Assembly: GCA_032622095.1 (NCBI GenBank)
Contig: CP136061.1
Coordinates: 263,534,077 to 263,598,076, forward strand
Length of the DNA: 64,000 nucleotides
Origin: Siphonodentalium dalli
Lineage: Eukaryota > Mollusca > Scaphopoda > Gadilida > Siphonodentaliidae
Direction of reading: 5' to 3'
The notes below the pieces were generated by a model. That model worked only from the letters and a program-made list of their open reading frames with translations, was not told the origin of the DNA and ran no database searches. How positions within the stretch are numbered: position 1 is the first letter of the stretch; each line of letters starts with the position of its first letter. The translations under genes and the position numbers were made by a program. Shown here in pieces: positions 56,218-64,000 of this stretch.

Positions 56218-58108
56218 TAATAGTTAAGATAAATCTATTTCCTGATTGTGTTTTGGGGGAAAATGGTCCCATAAGATCGATGGCTATGAGTTGTCCTGGT
56301 CTCGATGGGGCAGTGACTGGTTGAAGCGGGATTTTTGGATTGTAAGCATTTCGTTGTCGGCATGTATGACAATTGTTTATGTATGTGACAATTTTTGCAA
56401 ACAACTGAGGTGTGTAATATCTGTTTCGTATGGTCGCGTATAGCGATTGTACCGCTCTATGGCCGAGACTGTGATATTGGGATATAACTTCCTGCGCTAT
56501 TTTGTCCGTTATATATATTCGTAATTTAGGTATGTCATTATATATTGATATATAGTGTAGGATACCATCTTTGAGAATAAAGGTTTTTGCTAATTTTTCG
56601 GGTATATTTGTTGATTGCATTTGTTTGATAATCTCGGTGATTGTGTGGTCTGCTGATTGTTCATCTCTTATATTAGTTATAGGATGAAGGACCGGGCTGT
56701 CGTCAAGATCAACTGATGATTCAGAATCCGTTTTCTTTTTTGGTTGTTTATTTCGTTTTGAGAATTCCTGAATATCTTTCATGTCAAGTATATTAACATC
56801 CTGTACAAGGGGATTGGTGGGTGGATTTGGGTCGCTATCTGTGCAAGAAATGATGCACGGGTGTGTGTCGGGGTTTATCCGACTGCAAAAATCGGCCGTA
56901 ACATTGTTCGTGCCTTTAATATAAGTAATTTTTGGGTTCAATGCTGATATTTCCAAAAACCATTTTTGAATTTTTGTGTTTATCAGATCCTGTTTTTTAA
57001 ACATGTGGATGAGGGGTAAGTGATCTGTTTTAATCTCTACTTGGGATCTCTGTAAGTAAAATTTAAATTGCCTTGCAAACGTATATATAGCGAATGCTTC
57101 TTTTTCCGTGACAGAATAATTCCTTTGTGATTTGTTAAGTTTTTTACTGGCGAACGCGATTGGTAGTTCAACGTGTTTATCATCTTGGCTATTAGCATAT
57201 TGTGATAGTATCGCCCCGATACTATGGATAGATGCATCTACTGTCAGAAGGAACAGTTTGTCGGGATTTGGGTAAGCTAAGATGGGGGCGGTTGCTAAGC
57301 TTTCTTTAAGCGTGTCGAACGCTGTTTGGCACGGCGCATCCCACACAAATTTAGCATATTTGGCTGTGAGTTTGATTAAAGGCAATGCCGTGGATGCGAA
57401 AGTAGGAGAATATGACCTGTAAAAATTAAGAATTCCCAGTAATCTGCGGACTTCTTTAACTGATTTCGGAGGTGGTAGAGACTTGATAATTGAAATTTTT
57501 TCAGGGTCAGGGGATGTGCCCTTGTCGGAAATAATATGTCCTAAAAATTTGACTTGTGGTTGGCAAAATTTAGATTTTGATAGTTTAACTATTAAGCCGT
57601 ATTCCCTGAGTCTGTCAAATAATTTTGTGAGCTGCTGTATATGCGTTTGAGGATCGGAGCTATGACAGATCAGGTCATCGACAAATCCTTCTACAAATGG
57701 TAAATCGTGTAGGGCCATGTTCATGAGTTTTAAAAAATACCCTGAGCTCGAGACATATCCCATCGGGGCTCTTTGATAACTGTATTGTCCTTCGGACGTA
57801 TTCATAGTTAATATGGGAACAAGTTCGGGTTCGACTCCAATAACATGATAAGCATTTGATAAATCAAAGCTACTGAAAATAGTTGAGCCGAGTAACTTGG
57901 ACGATATTTCTGTAAAACTAGGCATAGACCATTTTAATGGAATGGAAACATCATTGAGTTTTCTCAGATCGATTACCAATCGGTAATTTGGAGTACCATC
58001 GGGGTTGGGTGTGGATTTGCGTATGAGGAGACTGGGAAATCCCCACGATGAATGGGCAGTGGGTCTAATAATGTCTGCATCTAATATTTTTTTTATCTCA
58101 GCAGCCAT
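56192..58108 (-). CDS. pol: reverse transcriptase, RNase H and integrase N-terminus
   Basis: 638-codon frame. RT: VIDLRKLNDVSIP, FSSFDLSNAYH with the first aspartate, and catalytic FVDDLICHS at 57669-57689, with LGHIISDKG downstream. RNase H: LLTVDASIHSIGAILSQ, EKEAFAIYTF and VEIKTDHLPLI. Integrase: HSLGH ... NCHTCRQ zinc-binding HHCC near 56480-56360 and the first catalytic aspartate in AIDLMGPF near 56275. The RT start overlaps the end of the protease frame; there is no dedicated ATG, so it is expressed by frame change or was once fused. Confidence 0.9.
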   Translation of the reverse strand: MAAEIKKILDADIIRPTAHSSWGFPSLLIRKSTPNPDGTPNYRLVIDLRKLNDVSIPLKWSMPSFTEISSKLLGSTIFSSFDLSNAYHVIGVEPELVPILTMNTSEGQYSYQRAPMGYVSSSGYFLKLMNMALHDLPFVEGFVDDLICHSSDPQTHIQQLTKLFDRLREYGLIVKLSKSKFCQPQVKFLGHIISDKGTSPDPEKISIIKSLPPPKSVKEVRRLLGILNFYRSYSPTFASTALPLIKLTAKYAKFVWDAPCQTAFDTLKESLATAPILAYPNPDKLFLLTVDASIHSIGAILSQYANSQDDKHVELPIAFASKKLNKSQRNYSVTEKEAFAIYTFARQFKFYLQRSQVEIKTDHLPLIHMFKKQDLINTKIQKWFLEISALNPKITYIKGTNNVTADFCSRINPDTHPCIISCTDSDPNPPTNPLVQDVNILDMKDIQEFSKRNKQPKKKTDSESSVDLDDSPVLHPITNIRDEQSADHTITEIIKQMQSTNIPEKLAKTFILKDGILHYISIYNDIPKLRIYITDKIAQEVISQYHSLGHRAVQSLYATIRNRYYTPQLFAKIVTYINNCHTCRQRNAYNPKIPLQPVTAPSRPGQLIAIDLMGPFSPKTQSGNRFILTIIDQFSLHT

Positions 58109-58122
58109 AATTCGTTGTTTGT

Positions 58123-59663
58123 TCAGTGGTGTCGGATATTTTTTGCAAAAAATAGGTAAAGTATTGGTTTGAGGTCGATTTTCATTTTAATTTTTGGACA
58201 ATATCCTATCTTGTTTATGTCATTTGTAAAAACATCAGGGTATTGTGATACTAGTTGCAATATTTGCTGTTTAAGGTGTTGAGGTGCCACGATATCATCG
58301 ATAGATATAGGTTGAGTCTTGGTGACTGGAGGGTTAATGTCTTGCCGGTCACCTATGGTGTTTATACTGTGTTTGATTGGCGGAGATGAGTTAATGTTTT
58401 GCTCATCGGATGCCCTGCATATCATTTGCTCTTGAGTGCCAAATGCTTGTGCTATTACACGACCTTTCCTAATGGACATATGTGACGCCGATTGGTTTTC
58501 TATCATGACGCAAATATTTGGATTATTTGCATCTGCTATCGTGTCGGTTACATGTACATTTGGTTCCTGTTCGAAAATGGACATGTTACCTTTGCCTATT
58601 CGGATTATAGGTGTGTTAAACATATCATTTGGCCCTATGAGTCTGCCTGTTATGATGGCGCATGAGTGGGGTGATAATGAAACGTTATTTGTTGATCGGA
58701 TGAGTGATGCAATGTGACCGTCCCTTAACATTGGGTATAATTGATTCTGTATTCTGAATTTTTCTAGATCAATGTAAAGTCTAATACTGTGTTGTTTCAT
58801 AAAGTCGCGCCCTAAAATGCAGGGACGGGACAAGGTTGCACATATGACAAATTTGTGAGTAAGAATGAGTTTTCCGATTCTAAATGTGAGATGTGTGGAT
58901 CCAAAAACTTTCATTGGTGTTCCATCGGCTGATGTGAGTAACACATGTTCTTTAATTAAAGGTGGTCGATTTGGTATGGATCTATAAATGTCGTATTTCA
59001 AGCAACTGGTGGTTGCCCCGGTGTCTAATAGTGAACGAATGCGTTGTTTGTGTATTTTAATGATAGTTGAGCATGGTGTTTGGTTTAGAGCACCATCTGT
59101 CATATCACTTGGATATTTAAGTACTGGTATAGTGTGTTGTATGGGTTTTAATGGTGGTATTACAGGGTTAATTGCGGTATTGGAATGTGATTCGCGAGAA
59201 TTGGCGCATGTTGACTTTCTTTTGGATGATGAATGAGAATTAGTAATTTGTTGGTGCTTTGGTTTTTCAAGGCGATTCACGGTTTTAAATTGGGAAGGAA
59301 AGTTTAAATCAAGAAGAGGTAAGATAGACTTATTTGAGATATTATGAAATATGGATTTCATAGAGGGACACCTGTTATTGCAGTTGGTGGTATGTGTGAC
59401 CTGCCTGCGGCGAGGAAGATTAAGTGGGCGCCGCGTGCGGTAATTAATATATCGTTGGTTTTGACACTTTGATGGTAGCGTGGGGTAATGATTAATGGGC
59501 TGCAGCTGTGAATCATAGACTCTATGCTTTTGAGATTCGTATGTTCGATGAGCTTTAGCATATCTATGATTGTGGCCGCCTATGGTGCTAATTTGATGTG
59601 TAATTGGACTCATTGCCTTGTGTCTACTTGGGGTCAAATTTGTGCAGGAATGAGTCCTTATCT
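58123..59663 (-). CDS. Protease domain frame (pro), reached by -1 shift from gag
   Basis: About 500 codons in the -1 frame relative to gag, open through the slippery site at 59664-59670 with no ATG of its own at the beginning. The aspartic protease core is LLDTGATTSCLKYD (DTG codons at 59017-59025) and ILGRDFM about 85 residues later. The first 190 residues are basic and linker-like. The end, KIKMKIDLKP, is the usual lead-in to RT, after which the frame closes at 58123 while RT continues in the next -1 frame. Confidence 0.8.
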
Positions 59664-60803
59664 GTTTAAAAATTGGTTATTATTTTGAGCCCGACGTCTG
59701 CATTGGTCTGTGGTATGATTGTTTAATCTGCAGTATGTACAGAAGAGGGGTCGTTGAGCTGTTGTAGTATATCTTGCATCCATGGTTTGGATGCGGTTTG
59801 GATGGGAGACCCTTGGTTCAGAGTAGGGGTGGTGAGAATTTGAAGGTTGGCGCCTGTGGGGGTGATCATTGATTCGGTGTCTGTCTTTGGATTGGCGGGG
59901 GGTGTAAGTGGATTGTGATGGCCCTCTTGGAATGTGCCGGTGGTTATTGTCGATATCCATTGGTTGAGGGGATTGTAACTGTGGGAATTGGTTATAATCA
60001 TTATGATGTTCACCGTAACGTAAGCGATAGCGTTGCCGAAGGTTCATTTCGCGTAGGGCAATATCAGTAGCTCTATCAAGCGTTACGGGGTCGTCTTTGA
60101 GAAGCCTGAATTTGATACTAGAGTCGCGAATACCGTTGGAAAAAAATGCTACTAATTGTGTTTGCACTGCTCTTGTGTTAATTTCATCAGTAAACGCGTG
60201 TTTAGCAAGGGTATGTATGCGTTCTGCAAACATGGCAATTGTTTCCGTATATCTCTGCCTAATGGCTCGTAATGAGGAAAGGGCTTGAGGAGAATCAGTT
60301 ATGGAACTGAATAATGAGCGTAACTGTGATTTCAGATCGGTCCAGGTGAACGTGAATTTTCCGTCTGTGTTATTTTCATTTATGAAGCGTTGAATAAATT
60401 CAGAAACTTGAGATTTACATGTTTGAGCGGCAATTTTTATGATAGTCTCATCTTGTGCCGAAATCGCGCGGGAGTATTTTTCCACCGCATGGACCCATTG
60501 GGGAAAAGCGTCAGGCTTGCCATCGAAGGGTTCAATAATGGAATTCATCCCCAACAGTGATGTTATTGTTGTTTGTGTTTTTAAACTTTCAGTCTGGTCG
60601 CGGATAGAACTAGTGAAATGGCTAATTTCATGGGTAATCCGTGACAATAGCAAGTTTTGAGCATCTTTGCCCATTTCATTAGTAATGTCTGTGTGGGGGG
60701 ATCTTGCGGTTGATCGGTCCATTTCCCTGTTTAATTCAAGGTGATGCTGATAATTTTGGCTTGGATGAAAATAATCGCTGCTCTGCGGAGGTGGTGACTC
60801 CAT
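59658..60803 (-). CDS. gag: gag polyprotein
   Basis: 381 codons from ATG at 60803 to TAA at 59658-59660. Builds the particle. The central helical region (DAFPQWVHAVEKYSR, WTDLKSQLRSLF, MFAERIHTLAKHAF) resembles the capsid of Ty3/Gypsy gags, and one CCHC knuckle CTYCRLNNHTTDQC lies near residues 355-368. The frame is intact. It ends just after a UUUAAAC heptamer. The unknown ORF upstream stops 14 bases before its ATG. Confidence 0.85.
   Translation of the reverse strand: MESPPPQSSDYFHPSQNYQHHLELNREMDRSTARSPHTDITNEMGKDAQNLLLSRITHEISHFTSSIRDQTESLKTQTTITSLLGMNSIIEPFDGKPDAFPQWVHAVEKYSRAISAQDETIIKIAAQTCKSQVSEFIQRFINENNTDGKFTFTWTDLKSQLRSLFSSITDSPQALSSLRAIRQRYTETIAMFAERIHTLAKHAFTDEINTRAVQTQLVAFFSNGIRDSSIKFRLLKDDPVTLDRATDIALREMNLRQRYRLRYGEHHNDYNQFPQLQSPQPMDIDNNHRHIPRGPSQSTYTPRQSKDRHRINDHPHRRQPSNSHHPYSEPRVSHPNRIQTMDARYTTTAQRPLFCTYCRLNNHTTDQCRRRAQNNNQFLNR
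59664..59670 (-). promoter_or_regulatory. -1 ribosomal frameshift site UUUAAAC
   Basis: In the gag frame the codons are TTT TTA AAC AGA TAA, giving the canonical heptamer U UUA AAC one codon before the stop. The protease frame is exactly -1 and open across it. Confidence 0.7.
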
Positions 60804-60817
60804 TATGTTATTAAGGA

Positions 60818-61309
60818 TTAACGGTGTCTGTTTTGGGATCTATGGTATGGGTGCGAAATATGTTGTATTTTTTTCCAAGTGCCGTGGCAGTGTATTATGC
60901 GATTCAGGTGTATTTGACACGATTCAGGTGATTTATTAGGATGTTTTATGGGAATTGCCGCGACTATAGAGTTGACAATAAGTTTTGGATAATCCGTAAA
61001 ATGAGCCGGAAATGTATGCCACTCGTTCCAAGAATCTAGTGTATGTCCTGAGTAGTTATTTGTAATCATACAACGCACGTATAAGCGGATTGTATCTTGC
61101 GTTATATCAATGCGAATGGGATTGCAATATTTAATGAGTTGTGGCGATAAAGTTATTTGGTGGGGTAAAGCGTATCTACAGTAAGTTTTAAAATTAAGAA
61201 CTGAATGTTGTTTGTGAGAGGTGGGTGGTATGGGCTGATCGTTTGAAGCATGTATTGTAGTAGGATGGGTAGGTAGTGTAGGTGTAGTAGAATCAGGTGA
61301 TGTGTCCAT
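60818..61309 (-). CDS. Unknown ORF between leader and gag
   Basis: Starts at the ATG 61309 (MDTSPDSTTPTLPTHPTT), 163 codons, stop TAA at 60818-60820, 14 bases before gag and in a different frame. The first 40 residues are S/T/P-rich; the rest is folded-looking, with Cys and aromatic residues (CMITNNYSGHTLDSWNEWHT). The frame is also open upstream to 61402. No family recognised. Extra ORFs before gag are uncommon in Ty3/Gypsy elements. Confidence 0.6.
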   Translation of the reverse strand: MDTSPDSTTPTLPTHPTTIHASNDQPIPPTSHKQHSVLNFKTYCRYALPHQITLSPQLIKYCNPIRIDITQDTIRLYVRCMITNNYSGHTLDSWNEWHTFPAHFTDYPKLIVNSIVAAIPIKHPNKSPESCQIHLNRIIHCHGTWKKIQHISHPYHRSQNRHR

Positions 61310-61626
61310 AACCCACGTGAAAAAAAAGGAGTAAAAGAATGCTAAAAATAGGGGGTGTGCAATTTGACAGCAAATGGGAAAGAAAAGATGGTCACTCACC
61401 AATTTCCGAGAAGAATAATGTGCACAAGTCTGTGATGATGAATGATGTACAGAATGTTCTTGTCGTGTTTATTGGAAGCCGAAGGGTGTCCAAATCGGAT
61501 GTTAATGTTTATGTGGATCTGAATCTGGTCTGCAAGAGGCGTGAGTAATGTTTTTAGCTGGATACACGATGTGAGCTGGTTGTATGAGAATAAAAGGTTG
61601 ATTCGTCTATATCAGATGAGTATGTA

Positions 61627-61757
61627 TGCGGTCCTGTGTGTCCGAAGGGTTGGTGTGCAGTCCTGTGTGTCCGAAGGGTTGGTATGCAGTCCTGTGTGTC
61701 CGAAGGGTTGGTATGCGGTTCTGTGTGTCCGAAGGGTTCCTGTGTGTCCGAATGGTT
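61627..61757. repeat. 29-bp repeats in the element leader
   Basis: Four full units and one partial, tgcRgtcctgtgtgtccgaa gggttggta. In sense the repeated core is TTCGGACACACAGG. Located where retroelements carry packaging or dimerisation signals, but that role is only a guess. Confidence 0.85.
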
Positions 61758-61868
61758 GAGTTATGGTTGACCGATGCAGTGGTCTAGTGTGTGAGGCTGT
61801 CTATCCGTGGCTGGAGTGTAAGGCTGTATCCCCGTGGTTGAGTAGCGGTTTGAGATTGTTTCTGCTCT

Positions 61869-61934
61869 GTAGTGATCGTCTAGTGGCCGAGACTTCAAGT
61901 TGTGTGGTGAGACGTAGAACTGTTCACGGTACCA
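61869..61934 (+). other. tRNA-His-like sequence spanning the primer binding site
   Basis: The plus strand reads like a worn tRNA-His: acceptor strands GTAGTGA and TCACGGT pair at 6 of 7 positions with wobbles, then A and CCA; D-arm GTCTAGTGGCCGAGAC has a perfect 4-bp stem; the loop TTGTGTG carries GTG at the anticodon position. GTGATCGTCTAGTGG equals the 5' part of tRNA-His as I remember it. The sense strand therefore offers an 18-nt primer binding site (TGGTACCGTGAAC...) 9 bases after the 5' LTR. Confidence 0.55.
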
Positions 61935-61943
61935 TTAATACTA

Positions 61944-62402
61944 TGTGAGGTAATGAACACATAGATATAGTAGGTACAAGTCTTTATTATGTTGTGAATA
62001 AGATATGCAGTGTGTACAAATATAATGATCAAGAGTCGCCGCGAAGTGATGTCCCCGAATGGGTGATGCCTGGTGTGAATGATGCCTGGATATAACCTCG
62101 AGATGAGATGAGTCTAGTGAAAGCATGATGTGATGGGATGTGGTTGTTTCTTATATACTATTTGGGATGCATATTAGATGAGGCGTTTGGCAATACACAT
62201 CGGGATTGGTTCCACCGTTATGGTCATCTCCCTTGACCATATTTGGGAGCCATCTTCATTGTGTGTATGTCTTCGCTGGGAGTAAGACGTGTGAGGTTTC
62301 GTTAAGAACCGAACACGAATATCTGAATTTGGGGTTTTATATATTGGGACATTCGTATAGTTTGAATCAAGTTGTGAGATTATAATGGGTAGTTATCTCA
62401 CA
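61944..62402 (-). repeat. 5' LTR (459 bp)
   Basis: Sense ends TGTGAG ... CTCACA form a perfect 6-bp inverted repeat. Promoter candidate TATATAAG (sense) at 62157-62150, and a second TATA-like ATATATAAAA near 62346-62336. AATAAA at 61988-61983. Differs from the 3' LTR at three positions. Confidence 0.95.
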
Positions 62403-62406
62403 AACA

Positions 62407-62553
62407 GTGAGAGTAAGGAGAGTGTAAGTATTCATATTTATTCATGTGTTATTATTGGAGATTTTATCTCAATAAATAATATTATTGCCAAAGTAGTCTT
62501 TGTTATCACACACCTGAAGTCCTATAAAATCTTAAATGAAGGGTGTGGTAATT
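62407..62553 (+). repeat. Ngaro B2 repeat, right piece
   Basis: gtgagagtaaggagagtgta ... ggtgtggtaatt, identical to the second part of B1 apart from two bases. Its end at 62553 should be the right end of the Ngaro-like element. Confidence 0.75.
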
Positions 62554-63147
62554 TCATTCCAATTGAAGTAAAACATCCGTCCAATAAAATAAAGCACATA
62601 GTTGTTGACATTATATTAACAGCCTGTGTGGTTTGTCGATAAAATGACTATCAAAATCGTCTTGCAAAAAAAATCAAAAATTTCACCCCTCTTTTTCGAA
62701 TCCTCTATCTCTATCTATTACGGAACCCTCGTCAATGGAAAATGTCTTTAAAATGACGCTATAATATCACGCTTGATGACTGTCTTAAAAATATTGCCAT
62801 TTACTGAGGATTAATGTGAAGAAAAATGGAAGATATGGTGAAATATTAATTAAATTTCCTATTTTCGTGCATATGAATTCATTTTTCGGCGGCCATTTTG
62901 AATTTTTTTCGAAATTATTTGCCGTCATTTTGAAGAAGGACATAATACCAACAAAATGGCATACATTTTGTCTGTGTCTTTTGCTAACAACCGATCTATT
63001 ACAACGATTAAATACAGCTGGTCGGAATTAGAGGAAATGGCGGCCATCTTGGATTCAAATGGCTCTAGCACATAGTAGGGCCACCTTTATTTTTCGGTGA
63101 AATCCGGATTCTTTATCTGGATACCATAGGGAACAATAAAAATAAGG
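62554..63147. other. No gene seen
   Basis: AT-rich sequence between the Ngaro end and the LINE. Short frames without recognisable content. Confidence 0.5.
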
Positions 63148-64000
63148 TTATTTGTAATCATCGGGGGGGTGCAGGTGGACCTTATTGGCTCCCCGACTAT
63201 ATTGTCGTAATATTTCGGCTTCAATTAAATATTTACTTAGAGCTCTGCTCAGTTGTTTATCATTAGATTTGAATATTTCTTGAAGCTTTTGGCGCTCGTC
63301 TAACACATTGTAATTTGAGATCACATTCTTCGCGTAACTGCAAAAAACTTGCCTAGGATTGTGGTACTTCGGGCAGTGTAATAAAAAGTGAGACTCATCT
63401 TCGATAGGTTTATCTTTAGCGGGAATATTATGACTACATTGTTTGCAAGTTCGTTCCTCTACGGGGATTGGATTAGGTTTCACATGTCTGCCTATTTCTA
63501 TTTCTAGCTTGTGCGAGCTTGTAACAAGTTTCGATATTGGACGTCTTTCATTTCGAGATAACGTTGTTAAATAAGAAGCCCTTGTTTCAAAATCTGTTTT
63601 GATTTTTCCCATAAATTCTAATTTACTATTTTCTGCACATGCACCTTTTATATCAAGGTTCCTCCATGCTTGTCGGAAATGGTCTTGTAATCGGGATTGA
63701 AATTTCTCCCCAAAAGTATCTATGTTGACTGATTTTGGTGATTCCCACACGTACCCAAATCCATATTTATGTAAGTTATTTTTAATACACTGTAACCACT
63801 CATTATCTGCATCACAAGAAATCAATTTTAAACATTTGTACACCAATCGTTTATCACACAAAGTGTTAGCTCGAAGCCAATAGACTATCATGTTCCTTAA
63901 TACATTGATATAGATCGGAAATCTACCCATTTCGGCTACTACAGCCATATTAGATGTGTTCCTAAATAATCCCAAAATTCGTTTACAAAATTTTGTGTGG
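63148..64000 (-). CDS. LINE ORF2, C-terminal region, continues beyond the window
   Basis: The frame is open from the window edge (FCKRILGLFRNTSNMAVVAE and GRFPIYINVLRNMIVYWLRA) to a stop at 63148. This block follows the RT in many non-LTR retrotransposons, and the end carries CKQC ... IEDESHFLLHCPKYH, a CCHC-type knuckle close in pattern to that of the LINE at 30460-32358. The frame is unbroken over 284 codons, so this copy is younger than the other. The RT itself would lie past the window. Confidence 0.8.
   Translation of the reverse strand, partial: HTKFCKRILGLFRNTSNMAVVAEMGRFPIYINVLRNMIVYWLRANTLCDKRLVYKCLKLISCDADNEWLQCIKNNLHKYGFGYVWESPKSVNIDTFGEKFQSRLQDHFRQAWRNLDIKGACAENSKLEFMGKIKTDFETRASYLTTLSRNERRPISKLVTSSHKLEIEIGRHVKPNPIPVEERTCKQCSHNIPAKDKPIEDESHFLLHCPKYHNPRQVFCSYAKNVISNYNVLDERQKLQEIFKSNDKQLSRALSKYLIEAEILRQYSRGANKVHLHPPDDYK

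Larger units (their letters stand above)
47203..62402 (-). mobile_element. 15.2-kb env-bearing Ty3/Gypsy (Metaviridae-like) LTR element
   Basis: Complete from LTR to LTR, lying on the minus strand, with AACA duplicated at 47199-47202 and 62403-62406. Order in its own sense: LTR, tRNA-like primer region, leader, unknown ORF, gag, protease, RT-RNase H, integrase, long spacer, env, polypurine tract, LTR. RT before integrase and protease DTG motif place it with Ty3/Gypsy. LTRs differ at 3 of 459 positions, so insertion is recent. The sense strand is poor in G and T throughout. Several frames are broken by single-base shifts and one stop. Unusually long for the group because of a 4.2-kb pol-env spacer. 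Confidence 0.9.

Noticed and set aside
58436-58717. 93-codon plus-strand frame opposite the protease region
   Set aside because: Shadow of the well-supported minus-strand coding frame; no promoter or codon bias of its own.

Overview
This is animal nuclear DNA, not bacterial or viral. The window is AT-rich, has almost no long open frames outside transposons, and is crowded with microsatellites, MITEs, LINE fragments, a tyrosine-recombinase retrotransposon and an envelope-bearing Ty3/Gypsy element. A SINE-like tail with the GTTAAAC...CAATCA motif common in molluscs, and the type of LINEs present, suggest a lophotrochozoan, most likely a mollusc. That assignment is inference; no host gene is recognised securely.

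Layout. 0.3-5.6 kb: decayed C2H2 zinc-finger repeats, partly folded into a large inverted repeat, with local duplications and a 592-bp TTAA-type MITE whose empty site survives nearby. 5.6-11.5 kb: a hAT-like MITE and several modular non-coding repeats that share terminal hairpins and CGGA-rich ends. 12.3-25.4 kb (and perhaps to 38.2 kb): scattered exon-like pieces on the minus strand, partly Q/N/P-rich and interrupted by frame changes, between DNA-transposon MITEs (two hAT types with 8-bp duplications, one pogo/Tigger type) and arrays of GAGCC-stem hairpins. 25.9-32.4 kb: two 5'-truncated LINE copies and a 1-kb element with inverted ends. 34.6-36 kb: a minisatellite of about 64 bp per unit. 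40.4-43.1 kb: two more inverted-repeat elements.

43.4-62.55 kb is the centrepiece. A 5'-truncated DIRS/Ngaro-type retrotransposon (reverse transcriptase + RNase H, tyrosine recombinase, SGNH hydrolase) ends in a B1-A2-B2 repeat arrangement. Its B2 repeat is split by a 15.2-kb LTR element lying on the minus strand, with 459-bp LTRs that differ at 3 positions and a 4-bp AACA target duplication. The intact B1 copy is the unoccupied site. In its own direction the LTR element carries LTR, a tRNA-His-like primer region, a leader with 29-bp repeats, a small unknown ORF, gag, a UUUAAAC frameshift site, protease, RT/RNase H/integrase with a GPY/F-type end, a 4.2-kb spacer, a class-I-fusion-like env, polypurine tract and LTR. 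The spacer holds a plus-strand (antisense) ORF with its own TATA box, the best candidate here for something undescribed. 63.15-64.0 kb is the C-terminal part of another LINE, running off the window.

Many frames are broken by single-base shifts, often next to homopolymers, although the LTRs are nearly identical. Assembly indels are therefore a live alternative to real decay.
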